A stretch of DNA of 32,376 nucleotides, taken from positions 1-32,376 of the IMG/VR virus record IMGVR_UViG_3300042463_000209; one strand, 5' to 3'. The position numbers and the translations under genes are program-made. Below, one piece after another: positions 1-8,501 of this stretch. Each line of letters starts with the position of its first letter. Positions within the stretch are counted from its first letter, which is position 1. Source of the stretch: a virus. The notes under the pieces are model-generated. The model had not been told where the DNA came from. It was given only the letters and a program-made list of their open reading frames with translations, and did not search any database.

Positions 1-127
1 TGCATTCATTGTGCCACCACCTAATGTAGCTGCTGATGCTCCTACTGAAGAAGACGTTGCTACATCTGGCATTGTTGGTGCTGTGCCACCTTCATACTTT
101 GTGCTCAATACAGCGGCCAATTGTGCG
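1..127. repeat. Left copy of a 127-bp terminal direct repeat
   Basis: The first 127 bases are identical to the last 127 bases of the window (32250-32376). The repeat lies inside the tape measure gene, and that gene reads correctly through the joint. A length of exactly 127 is a common assembler k-mer, so this is most simply the overlap left when a circular or circularly permuted genome is written as a linear contig. It is probably not a biological terminal repeat. Confidence 0.93.
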
Positions 128-2379
128 GCACCCACTACTCCAGTAGCAATACCAAACGGCAAACCTGTAGGAATACCACCACCAGTAGCAATGGCCTTCA
201 TAACTGCTTCAGCTGTACTGATTGCAATTGACGCCACCTTCAGCGCTTTCTCTCTGATAAATTGCTGCTTTCTTAATTTCTCTGCAGCATCAAATTGTTT
301 CTTCTCTAGGTTGTATGCAATGAGTGCGTATTTATCATTGATGGCCTGCTTCTGCTCAGCAGTTAAATTTGCATTGTCAAGTTCTGCTGTTTTGCGTTTC
401 TCCAATTCTGCAAGCTGTGCATCTGTCTCCTTTTGCATAGCTGCTATTTTAGCATCTTGAATCTGATTGATTGCATCATTCATTTGTCCTGCCATGTCAA
501 GTCCTTGTGCAGCATTGGCAAGTCCTTCAGTCAGTGCTTTGGTATCTTCTTCAAACTTCTTCTGAGCGGCTGCCTTAGCATCTGCATTTGCCTTGTCATC
601 AAGCTCCTTCATCTTCTTGTCCTTGGCTATCTTCATAGCTTCAAGTGCCAAGTTGTACTGCTCCTCAGTCAATAGTTTCTTGTCCAGATTTTCCTGCAAA
701 GTTTTGAGTTCAGCTGCTTGTGCATTGTCAAAGTCAACAACAGCCAGTTCATACTCATTCAATACCAATCCTTGGAACATTCTCAATGCCGTGTGGCGCT
801 CCTTCAGATTGTCTTCATATTTCTTCTGGTCCTCTTTGTCAAATTTCTCTGTACTCTTTCTGAGCGCTGCATCTTGTGCCGCTTCTAGTGCAGCAATGTC
901 ATCCTTGTTCTTTTTGTTTTGCTCTGCTTGTGTGATCAGGTTGAAGTAGTATTCTCTGATTTTGTTTTCTTCTAGCTGGCGTGCTGTCTGCTTGCTGTCT
1001 TCAAAGTCATTCAATGCCTTCATGATTTCATCATCAAGTTGACGTTGCTGTTCAGCTATATTGTCAAGTCTAGCCTTCTCAATATCTGCTAATTTCTTTG
1101 CTTGTTCCTTTGCCTCATCTGCAGCTTCTTTGTTGGCCGTGATCTGAATGATTTTCTTCTCAGCTTCTTGGTCCTTGATATCCTCTTTCATTTTGTCAAG
1201 GTTATCTTTGGCCGCTGTGCGCTGTGCTTCGTATTCCTTCTTCATGAATTTGTTATTCTTCATCAAGATGTCAAGCGCTAAAATGTTATTTTCATACTCC
1301 TTGACCTGCTCTTTCTGGTAGTCAATGGATGCTTGTATTTTTTTCTTTTTCAATTCAACAGTGCTCAGTCCTGCAGCTTCAGCCAAGGCTATCTCTCTGT
1401 CAAAATTATTTTGTTCCTGGTCAAATTCTTTTTTCTGCTGTGCCCGGAGTTGACGCTCCTTCTCCATCTGCTTCTCAATGCGTGACATTCTCTTTGCATG
1501 TGTAGCTGCTCTCTTTTTGTCTTCATCATCTTCAATCAATCCAAGCATTTGAAGTCCTTTCACTGCAGCCATGATCACACCAATGAACGGCAAGAATATA
1601 CCAATGACAATCTTCACACCTGTTCCAAGCTTGTTGAACCAGCTCACTGCCTTTCCTACTACAGATGTAACTTTTTCCCAGTTCGATATCAACAAACCAA
1701 GGCCCACCACCAAGGCACCAATACCAGTGGCAATGAGCGCAAGTCTGAATACCTTCATGGCTCCAGTAGATTGACCTACAGCAACAGCATATGCTCTCTC
1801 ATACACTGCTCTCAGCTGCATACCTACCACGTGCTCTTTGTTCAAAAGTACTGCTATCTCATTTGTGGCATTCATCAAACCTTGCACGGCCTGAAGCTTG
1901 ACCATTGTCTTCATTAGATCCTCATTCTCCACACCAGCCATAGCCATTGCGCTCTCAATTCCTTGGAACACAGCGGCACCACCTTGCAATGCTCCCATTG
2001 CTGTGTCAAGTTTAACCGTATCTGATGATAAAGCTGCCACCTGGCTCTTGATATCACCGATGGCATCCTTCAATTCACCGGCTGCAGCAATTGCCTCTTG
2101 ACCTACAGGTGAATCCATCCCTGCAGCAGCAGCAATGTTCTGGTATTCCTTCATTGTTTTGGTCATTTCACGCATTGTCATGCCGCCAGCTTCTACCTTA
2201 GCATTCAATTCTGTGAGTCTTTGTGAGAATACATCAGTACTAGCACCGTCCTGCACCGTACCTTGCAAGGTATTCACGTCCTTATTTAAGCTATTTACTG
2301 CTTGGTCAAAGGATTTTATGTCATTCACACTGTTTCCAGTGTCTACTTTCAATGAAAAAACTGCTTCTTTTGTAGCCAT
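1..2379 (-). CDS. Phage tail tape measure protein, residues 1-793 (gene crosses the circular joint)
   Basis: The tape measure protein sets tail length and helps DNA ejection. The ATG at 2379 overlaps the stop of the preceding gene as TAATG. Reading continues off the left edge and resumes at 32249, giving 837 residues in all. The N-terminal 200 residues are a soluble helical region. A hydrophobic segment follows at roughly 215-285 (rich in G, V, I and L). A very long charged, glutamine-rich coiled coil runs from about 290 to 690. The C-terminal part has a second hydrophobic stretch and a glycine-rich tail. This layout, and the place just after the distal tail genes, is typical of tape measure proteins. 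By the rule of about 0.15 nm per residue the tail would be near 125 nm, which is an inference. The coding strand carries dense lysine and glutamate codons in the coil. Confidence 0.93.
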   Translation of the reverse strand, partial: MATKEAVFSLKVDTGNSVNDIKSFDQAVNSLNKDVNTLQGTVQDGASTDVFSQRLTELNAKVEAGGMTMREMTKTMKEYQNIAAAAGMDSPVGQEAIAAAGELKDAIGDIKSQVAALSSDTVKLDTAMGALQGGAAVFQGIESAMAMAGVENEDLMKTMVKLQAVQGLMNATNEIAVLLNKEHVVGMQLRAVYERAYAVAVGQSTGAMKVFRLALIATGIGALVVGLGLLISNWEKVTSVVGKAVSWFNKLGTGVKIVIGIFLPFIGVIMAAVKGLQMLGLIEDDEDKKRAATHAKRMSRIEKQMEKERQLRAQQKKEFDQEQNNFDREIALAEAAGLSTVELKKKKIQASIDYQKEQVKEYENNILALDILMKNNKFMKKEYEAQRTAAKDNLDKMKEDIKDQEAEKKIIQITANKEAADEAKEQAKKLADIEKARLDNIAEQQRQLDDEIMKALNDFEDSKQTARQLEENKIREYYFNLITQAEQNKKNKDDIAALEAAQDAALRKSTEKFDKEDQKKYEDNLKERHTALRMFQGLVLNEYELAVVDFDNAQAAELKTLQENLDKKLLTEEQYNLALEAMKIAKDKKMKELDDKANADAKAAAQKKFEEDTKALTEGLANAAQGLDMAGQMNDAINQIQDAKIAAMQKETDAQLAELEKRKTAELDNANLTAEQKQAINDKYALIAYNLEKKQFDAAEKLRKQQFIREKALKVASIAISTAEAVMKAIATGGGIPTGLPFGIATGVVGAAQLAAVLSTKYEGGTAPTMPDVATSSSVGASAATLGGGTMNA

Positions 2380-4649
2380 TATCTTTGGTATTTGTCAGGT
2401 GATATTGTTATTGTGTACGTTTGTGCGCTCTCAGCTGTCACCAGGCGAATGAGTTCCACCTCAGTGCTGGCCATCTTGCCGCTGTCATAGTTGTTTACTT
2501 TCTGAAGTCTGAATACCACACCATCTATCTGGATGAGTTTCTTGAAGTTCAGCTGTCCAATGTCATTGCTCTGGAGCATTGCCTTAGCTGTGAGCTGCTT
2601 TCCAAACTTGCTGATGATTTCACGAATGAATGTTTCATGATACGCATACAGATTGTTGGTAGTGTATGCAATTGTCTCACCGGTAGTGTAGAACACATAT
2701 TGTGGCACACCCCAGTTCAAGTCAAAGGTAGGACTGAGGATGCTGTCCAAGTGGCCCACGTATGGATACTTTGTCTGTGGATGTTCTACATCAAATTCAT
2801 CTGTATGTATCCAATCTCCTTCTTCAAGATTACCCACTTCACCTCTCATTAGCTGAACAATGAATGGCTTGGCCACCTTCTCCACTCTATTGATGACTCC
2901 ATTGCTTTCAGTCTTCATCTGGTAGGCACATGGAATGATGAGCTCAGTGAAGTCAGAACCGTCAAACTTTGGCAGGCGCACCAATGGCTTTTGGCTAAAC
3001 GGCAGTTTTGTCTCAGTCTTGTTCTGGCTGAATGCACTACCACTGCTCACACTGTTGTTGCCATACTCCATCAAGGTATCATCAGCATAGCGTTTGCTCC
3101 AGTAGTCATCATCCTTCTCAAAAACAAAGCTGTAGTCTTTTGCAGCATAGTTGATAGTCGGAGTGATTTTGATAGGCTCTGACTTGTCTATCTTGTATGT
3201 CCAATCTATAGCAGTATCTGTGCCCTCATAGAAGTCAACAAGCGGCTCTATCTCCAAGATAGTAGGATTGAATACGTTTGGCTTGATGTACAGGTTGAAC
3301 ATGTCACGTATGCCCTTGAAGAATACATCTGCAGTCATTGAAGGTAGAAGTGTACCTATGTTCAATGTTGATCCTGGAGTGAGTGACTGCGGTTGCTTTT
3401 CAAGATTTAATATAGCACCAAGTGACTCAATGGTAGCTGTCATTGTTCCAGGCTGATTGAGATTGACACTGTACATGTTCAATTGAAGTCTAGCATCTAC
3501 CACATCACTGAACGTTAAATTGATAGGCACATTGATGTCAAATACATAGTCAATTGTGAACAAAGTCACACCCGGTGTTATTTGTCCCACAGCAATTTGT
3601 GTCACGCTGTCATTCAAACCATTCTTTCTCACAATGAGAGATACATTCCAATCACCAAACAAAAAACCTGATGTACTAGTCTGAGCTCTGAATCTGTGTT
3701 CACCTTGATACTTCACAGCAAACAAGCCTTCACTTGATGGCACAATACTCAATGGTGATGCTGTCTGCACTTGACCTTGCAAGTCAGCTGTCACCGTACA
3801 GTCATAGTTGTTGAATGAATTAAATGCAGGTATCCATGTTCCTGTCTTAGACACGTTCATCACAAAGCCATCAGCATCATTGTTTTCTGTGGTGAATACA
3901 CTGTCTATTGCGGCCTGCTCATTGGTGATCTGTGGCAGGACTCCACCAGGATAGGCAAGAAGCAGACGTTTGAATCTTTGGCTCTCAAAGAAGTTGCTTT
4001 GCCAAGTTATTCCTGCAGCATCAAATGAGCGCTTCAGAATGTCATAGCAGAATACATGTGGCGGTATGTGCTCCACTCCAAAATTGTCTGCAGCTGAGCG
4101 GTCATAGCCATAGTCAATCAGGCCATAGTAGTAGCCAAGTCCAAACCAATCAGGTCCACTGCCATTGGTGAATGGTGCACCGTTGCGCACAATGGTACCA
4201 TTCCAGCTGTCTTGCTGATTGGCATACGTGAATTCATGATTATACTCAGTCCAATCTAGTGCATTGATTTTAATATCTTTCAGCCTGCCATTGTAGTCAA
4301 TGGTCTCTGAGATGAGCACAATGTTGAAGGTCCAATTGCCTTGGCTCTGTACACATTCCTGTATCTGACAAACACCATTGAATTCAAGCACTCCATTGTG
4401 GTAGTACTGTGCTGATGCTTTCACTGAAGGATCAAAGTTCATGTATGCCATTGGCGCTCCAGGTGTAGCACTTAAGCTGAACACGTTGGCCATCAGCTGA
4501 ACATTTGTAGCGGTACCAGGTAGTGCAATTGTCTTGCTGTTGTTTCCTTTCCTGGAGCTGATGTCTTTGATGTCACTGATGGCATAGGTCAATGGGAAAG
4601 GTATCTTGTCATTCAAGTCTACCTGTATGCCGTTTATGTATAACTCCAT
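2379..4649 (-). CDS. Large distal tail / tail hub-like protein
   Basis: This 756-residue protein is encoded directly before the tape measure gene (1-base TAATG overlap) and directly after another tail gene. The N-terminus (about residues 1-60) has a short beta-strand start, then SSRKGNNSKTIALPGT. That RxGxxSKTxxLPGT-like motif recurs, to my knowledge, in large tail proteins of Bacteroidetes siphophages. The rest is rich in aromatic and beta-prone residues with no signal peptide or membrane segment, as expected for a baseplate or tail-tip hub. The C-terminal 60 residues contain a basic beta stretch resembling a receptor/hub closing domain. No enzyme motif is visible. It probably joins the tail tube end to the tip. 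The precise role (Dit, Tal or hub) cannot be fixed by reading alone. Confidence 0.72.
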   Translation of the reverse strand: MELYINGIQVDLNDKIPFPLTYAISDIKDISSRKGNNSKTIALPGTATNVQLMANVFSLSATPGAPMAYMNFDPSVKASAQYYHNGVLEFNGVCQIQECVQSQGNWTFNIVLISETIDYNGRLKDIKINALDWTEYNHEFTYANQQDSWNGTIVRNGAPFTNGSGPDWFGLGYYYGLIDYGYDRSAADNFGVEHIPPHVFCYDILKRSFDAAGITWQSNFFESQRFKRLLLAYPGGVLPQITNEQAAIDSVFTTENNDADGFVMNVSKTGTWIPAFNSFNNYDCTVTADLQGQVQTASPLSIVPSSEGLFAVKYQGEHRFRAQTSTSGFLFGDWNVSLIVRKNGLNDSVTQIAVGQITPGVTLFTIDYVFDINVPINLTFSDVVDARLQLNMYSVNLNQPGTMTATIESLGAILNLEKQPQSLTPGSTLNIGTLLPSMTADVFFKGIRDMFNLYIKPNVFNPTILEIEPLVDFYEGTDTAIDWTYKIDKSEPIKITPTINYAAKDYSFVFEKDDDYWSKRYADDTLMEYGNNSVSSGSAFSQNKTETKLPFSQKPLVRLPKFDGSDFTELIIPCAYQMKTESNGVINRVEKVAKPFIVQLMRGEVGNLEEGDWIHTDEFDVEHPQTKYPYVGHLDSILSPTFDLNWGVPQYVFYTTGETIAYTTNNLYAYHETFIREIISKFGKQLTAKAMLQSNDIGQLNFKKLIQIDGVVFRLQKVNNYDSGKMASTEVELIRLVTAESAQTYTITISPDKYQR

Positions 4650-4650
4650 A

Positions 4651-5859
4651 CTAGTTCAATTGTGTTCTATAGCTCCAAGTCACTGTGATGTTCACGGTCT
4701 CTTGGATGAGTCCATCCTTGAAACGTGACTTCAATACATTCTGATTATTCTCTACCACCACTGGTCTGAAGTTTCCACCTCTATCAAGCAGCCACACTTG
4801 TGCTGATTCGTACAGTTCACGCACTAGCCAGTTCTGTACTGCAGGTTTCATCCAATCAGAATTCAATATAATCTTGTCTTCTGCTGTCTTCATGGCTGTC
4901 TTCTTCTCAGCATCATTCAAGGTCAAATCGTAGTAGCCTTCATTCCATCCACCACGCTGCACCTGGTACCCAAAACTTTGAAGCTGTGTTGAATCAATGC
5001 GGAGCAGGTCAAATGAATACTGATCTAGCACTCCAAACTTATTCATCCAGTACAGCTTGTGATGTGTGAATCTGATGCAGCTTCTGTCAAAGTACAATCT
5101 GTACGGCTGTGTCTCAGCTACATCTAATGGATCTATTGTGCTAGTGGCTCTGATCACTACTTCATAGTAGTAGCAATCATCCCATTGATACCCGGTGGTC
5201 CATCCATTAGCATCCATTGAGCTAGGTGAAATGTCCAGCATCACCACTCTTTCAAACAAACCAACAAAGCCAGTGAATGAATATGTCTCAGCACCAGTGA
5301 TATCATATATCTTCAGAATCAATTCATAGCTAGTCAATGACTTCTTTGCCAAGATGCCTGCATGGAAAGGATCTGAATAGTTGGTGAATTGCTTCTCTGT
5401 AGATGGAAAGTAAGTCAGCCACTCTGGATAGGTAGGATTTAATGGATCAATGTAGTACTGAGTGTGATTAAATGTCACAAACTTATCGTATCTCAAAGCA
5501 GCATTGAAACCAATAAGATTGTCTGATGTTGCATAGTCTTCAAGTGCTGGTGGTGTGCCATAGCTTTCATACACTCTGATGCCTACTGTGTTCCATTGGT
5601 CAGCTGTCTCACAAACAAAGTCCACCTGTGTAGATGTGTGAGTGCGAAGGAATGAGCGCACATAGTCTGATGCGTCAAACTTGCTGTATGTATCAAACAT
5701 TGGATAAACTTCATACGTGCCAAACAAGGCAGTGTCAATGTACAGCTCCACTTTGTAGCTGAAGTTTGGCTGTCCTGTCTGGTCAGATGAGAATGACCAT
5801 AGCATCTCATTGTTGACTGGAGTGAATAGAAGCGGCTGCTGTAGAATAGTTATTGCCAT
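4651..5859 (-). CDS. Distal tail-associated structural protein
   Basis: This 402-residue protein is rich in aromatic residues (Y, W, F) and beta-prone segments, with no signal sequence, membrane helix or catalytic motif. The start at 5859 overlaps the end of the preceding gene by 10 bases, and only one base separates its stop from the next start, so the three genes are translationally coupled. The place between a neck protein and the hub-like protein, ahead of the tape measure, says tail. The repeated short domains (N-terminal FxxVNNEMLWSF, central FDRSCIRF) suggest several beta-sandwich units. A Dit-like (distal tail ring) role is plausible but not shown. Confidence 0.65.
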   Translation of the reverse strand: MAITILQQPLLFTPVNNEMLWSFSSDQTGQPNFSYKVELYIDTALFGTYEVYPMFDTYSKFDASDYVRSFLRTHTSTQVDFVCETADQWNTVGIRVYESYGTPPALEDYATSDNLIGFNAALRYDKFVTFNHTQYYIDPLNPTYPEWLTYFPSTEKQFTNYSDPFHAGILAKKSLTSYELILKIYDITGAETYSFTGFVGLFERVVMLDISPSSMDANGWTTGYQWDDCYYYEVVIRATSTIDPLDVAETQPYRLYFDRSCIRFTHHKLYWMNKFGVLDQYSFDLLRIDSTQLQSFGYQVQRGGWNEGYYDLTLNDAEKKTAMKTAEDKIILNSDWMKPAVQNWLVRELYESAQVWLLDRGGNFRPVVVENNQNVLKSRFKDGLIQETVNITVTWSYRTQLN

Positions 5860-6401
5860 TTGTCAGTGTTTTTTGTAAATGAGACGTCAAACATCAAACC
5901 GGTCACTGTAGCCAAGTCAGATGCTATCTTGTTTAGAACATCATCTGTCATGACATTCTCTGTGATTCGTTTAGGCTGCAAACCGTGATGCTTGATACTG
6001 CTTGCCGTTGCATATGCTTTCTCCATGCTGCCACCTTTCCACTGCTGTATGGCCTTAGCCATGTTTCCACTGACATATGGAGTTCTGAAGCTATACTGAC
6101 TGCCAGATACTGTTGGCCTATTGTAGTTGTATCCTGGTACATTCGGCAATGCATTGACACCTTGGTCCTGATACTTGTAGTACTGATCTGCTTGTATCTC
6201 AAAGCTGAATGCTCCAGTTGGCATGTATACCACTGACTGCATCAAGGCACCTGTATTGTTTACATTGTCACTGATGTATTGCTTGAAGTCATCAGTCACT
6301 TGATTGGCTATCTGTAGAATGAGCTTCTCATACGCTGTTTTTGGCTGAGTCAGTTCCTGCTCAGATATGCCTAGTGTATCAAGAAAGTCAAGTTCTGCCA
6401 T
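5850..6401 (-). CDS. Neck / minor tail protein (HK97 gp10-like)
   Basis: This 183-residue soluble protein begins with a helical N-terminus (residues 1-50). It then has the pattern QADQYYKYQDQGV at about residues 70-82, which resembles the A-x-Y-x-x-x-x-E/Q-x-G core of HK97 gp10-type neck proteins. The C-terminal third is alpha-helical. Members of this group sit at the head-tail joint or complete the tail. The gene follows the tail assembly chaperone, whose frameshifted reading frame overlaps its start by 14 bases. It overlaps the next tail gene by 10 bases. Family membership is an inference from motif and place. Confidence 0.6.
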   Translation of the reverse strand: MAELDFLDTLGISEQELTQPKTAYEKLILQIANQVTDDFKQYISDNVNNTGALMQSVVYMPTGAFSFEIQADQYYKYQDQGVNALPNVPGYNYNRPTVSGSQYSFRTPYVSGNMAKAIQQWKGGSMEKAYATASSIKHHGLQPKRITENVMTDDVLNKIASDLATVTGLMFDVSFTKNTDKWQ

Positions 6402-7196
6402 GTCTACTCATTATGTATTCTTGTTCCGTTTTTAGCTTGAAGTAGTTTAGCCAGAACAGTGTCTTGATGTACGGCTGCTTTGTTATTTGGTCCACATCCT
6501 TTTGAAGCTTCTCAGCCAAGTGTACCAGTAGCCCCGTCCAGATGAACCACTCTGCGTCATTTCTTTCATCTGAGCTGCTGTTGTCTCTTTCAGTATCCTC
6601 GTCTGCTCCTTCGCTCTGATCAGCTGAATCTCCAATATAGCGAGACTCCGCAGCTGTGACTGCCGCAAAAAAAAACCGAAGAAGTCTAGAAACTCATCAC
6701 CAGGGAAACTTTTGAGGAATTTCTCCTTTCGTTTGGATGATGGATTGATGACCTTTCCTCTCTGGTCTTCTTGTGCATACTCCATGCCTTCTTCAATGTA
6801 GCAGATGGCTAGTGCTGCACATGGATCCTCAGCCACTGACTCAATGAGTTTCAAGTCAATGATCTGCCCGGTGCTCATAGTGCTGATGTCTGGCTCATAC
6901 AGGTATGTGACTCCATCAATCACCACACGGCCTGTAGGTAGCTCCTTCTGTACGTAGGTGCCAAGCAATTCAATGATGTGCTTTGTGCAGGCTAGAACGT
7001 CATCAATGTGTGCTTTGCGGACACTGTTCACTGACAAGCCACTGAAGATGCTGATGAGCTGACACTGAAAGTCAAGTGATGTCATCAAGTCTTCTGAAGC
7101 TTCTTGGTACACTGGCGCTATCATCAGCCACTTTGACATCATATCTGGTGTGCAGTCCTGCAGTGTAGTTGGTAGTTTAATCTCAATCTGTTTCAT
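6388..7196 (-). CDS. Tail assembly chaperone, two products by -1 frameshift (gpG / gpGT-like)
   Basis: The zero frame starts at 7196 (ATGA overlap with the terminase stop) and ends at 6483, giving 237 residues. At codons 174-177 the message reads GGU UUU UUU UUG, a run of nine U. A shift to the -1 frame there stays open to a TGA at 6388-6390 and gives 269 residues. The -1 extension (93 residues) is acidic and then ends in a well-formed aromatic, helical stretch (AEWFIWTGLL and TKQPYIKTLFWLNYF). It fills the otherwise empty 6402-6482 gap and overlaps the next gene by 14 bases. Tail assembly chaperones upstream of tape measure genes are classically made this way (lambda G/GT). The shared part is helical, with no catalytic motif. 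The alternative is a genuine indel that broke the gene, but an intact zero frame of 60 further codons argues against decay. Confidence 0.75.
6667..6675 (-). promoter_or_regulatory. Slippery run of nine U (programmed -1 frameshift site)
   Basis: On the coding strand nine T lie between CGG and GCGG. In the zero frame the heptamer U UUU UUU matches the X XXY YYZ rule, so both P-site and A-site tRNAs can re-pair after slipping back one base. The following bases are GC-rich (GCGGCAGTCACAGCTGCGG), and GCGGCAG with CAGCTGC can form a short stem that may stimulate slipping. Transcript slippage on nine T is an equal possibility. Confidence 0.68.
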
Positions 7197-8395
7197 GCTC
7201 TTAAAATTTTATACTTTCCTTTCATCCTGTAGTGGCGAAGTGAATGCCATGCTAGTGCCGTGCTCATCACTCCATCGTCATGCATACCGGAAGGAGCACT
7301 GTACTGCACTTTCCGTGTGTTGATATTGTAAATGTAGGTAAAATTTTCTAGTTCATCAATCAGCCATGCATGCTCCATAATGCGTATCTCATTCTGCTCA
7401 AAGGCCAGTGCCAAGTCTTCAATCAACATTGGCTTGCTCTTGGATGTGGTGGTGAATGGATTGACTAAATTTCTGCACTTGGTCTGCAGCATCTCAAAGA
7501 ACACATCACCTTGATTGTTCACCTCTACCACGGTGACGGCATTGAAACGCTTGATGACATCAGCCACCTTGTCAATGATCTTGCTCCACTCATCTTGGCG
7601 CCATCTCTCCACGTGAATCATATGACCGTGTTCATTCAGTATGGTCAGCACAGTGTAGTCATCTGCTCTACCAATGTCAAGACCTGCATAGGCTTTACCA
7701 CTTGGCTCTGATGCAGCTACAGATGTGCGCACGTTGCGGAACAGTCCAGATGCATTGTCAATAAATTCTGCCATGTACTCCTGCCTGAAGATGTGGTCCG
7801 GCATGGAGCGCTTTCTTTCTTCAAGGTCAGCTGGATGAATCATAGGATTGTCGTAGCTTGTGAAGTGAAAGTATTTGTATCTGTCATCATAGTTGGGTTG
7901 CATGCACACCTTGTGAAAGTGATTCTTTCCTTTTGGTGTGCTGATGAATATCACCTTCTTGCCCTTCACTAGGACGGTTGCACTCAGCACCTCATCCCAT
8001 AGCTCTGACCTGGTGAATGCAAACTCATCAATGATCAGGTAGTCAAATGTGTTCCCTCGTATATTGTCCGGGCGCTCACCTGAGAAGAATGTGATTGTAG
8101 ATCCAAAGCCACTGATGATGAGGTCAGACTTGTTGAAGTCAAACAGGCCACTGGCAGCAGTAGCACGCTCCATCTCACTGAAGACTTTCTTGCCCTGCTT
8201 ATACACTGGAGTTACCCAGGCAATGTTGCACCCCTTGTCATTGATGGCCCAGTACAGCATCTGATTGATGCCAAGCATTGTCTTGCCAAACTGCCTGCCT
8301 ATGTTCAAAGCATAGTACTTCTCCTTGCCTTGATTGATGGCAGTGTGAATGCTCCGCTGATTGTCATGTGGCTTGTATCCTTTGATTGTGCTCAT
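7193..8395 (-). CDS. terL: Terminase large subunit
   Basis: This is the packaging motor ATPase and headful nuclease. The protein has 400 residues from the ATG at 8395. ATPase motifs seen are the terminase-style Walker A GRQFGKT (33-39), Walker B LIIDEF (120-125) and the coupling motif STP (152-154). The RNase H-like nuclease has acidic residues at D240 (GLDIG), E291 (VVEVN) and D373/D374 (HDDG). An open frame extends upstream to 8599. It would add 68 residues of poor, cysteine- and arginine-rich sequence over the end of terS and over a hairpin, so the start at MSTIKGYKPH is preferred. It is followed by the tail chaperone with an ATGA overlap. A terminator-like hairpin and a TATCTTTG box lie just upstream, so terL may be transcribed separately from terS. 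Confidence 0.96.
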   Translation of the reverse strand: MSTIKGYKPHDNQRSIHTAINQGKEKYYALNIGRQFGKTMLGINQMLYWAINDKGCNIAWVTPVYKQGKKVFSEMERATAASGLFDFNKSDLIISGFGSTITFFSGERPDNIRGNTFDYLIIDEFAFTRSELWDEVLSATVLVKGKKVIFISTPKGKNHFHKVCMQPNYDDRYKYFHFTSYDNPMIHPADLEERKRSMPDHIFRQEYMAEFIDNASGLFRNVRTSVAASEPSGKAYAGLDIGRADDYTVLTILNEHGHMIHVERWRQDEWSKIIDKVADVIKRFNAVTVVEVNNQGDVFFEMLQTKCRNLVNPFTTTSKSKPMLIEDLALAFEQNEIRIMEHAWLIDELENFTYIYNINTRKVQYSAPSGMHDDGVMSTALAWHSLRHYRMKGKYKILRA

Positions 8396-8400
8396 AGTAG

Positions 8401-8408
8401 CAAAGATA
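8401..8408 (-). promoter_or_regulatory. Bacteroidetes-type -7 box (TATCTTTG) 5 bases before the terL start
   Basis: TATCTTTG fits the Bacteroidetes -7 consensus TAnnTTTG exactly. It is followed by only five bases before ATG, so a transcript would start at or next to the start codon. Nineteen bases upstream stands CCTG, a weak match to the -33 element TTTG. It directly follows a terminator-like hairpin, which would separate terL from the early transcript. Confidence 0.42.
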
Positions 8409-8441
8409 AAAAAAGCTGTGCATCTTACAGGACACACAGCT
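8409..8441 (-). terminator. Intrinsic terminator between terS and terL
   Basis: On the minus strand AGCTGTG (8441-8435) pairs with CACAGCT (8420-8414) around a 14-base loop, and six further T follow. This 7-bp stem plus U-run lies in the 106-base gap between terS and terL. The loop is large, so partial termination is more likely than a full stop. Confidence 0.55.
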
Positions 8442-8501
8442 ATATTCAGATCAAGTTGCCGTCTATTCCGAGCTGTCATATCTGGGTTGCAGCAGATATT
8501 G

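Noticed and set aside
1-127. The exact 127-base terminal repeat as a true phage terminal redundancy or LTR-like element
   Set aside because: It lies within the tape measure gene, which reads through the joint, and its length equals a common assembler k-mer. It is best explained as contig overlap of a circular map.
11-949. Plus-strand open frames of 80-149 codons at the left end
   Set aside because: They lie opposite the coiled-coil part of the tape measure gene and consist of low-complexity S, C, A and L runs, the mirror of its Lys/Glu/Gln codons.
6483-6675. U9 as a simple frameshift mutation or assembly error that breaks the tail chaperone
   Set aside because: Both frames remain open and sensible, the place matches tail chaperones known to frameshift, and the slip heptamer is in phase. 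A homopolymer error remains possible and is named as a refuting test.
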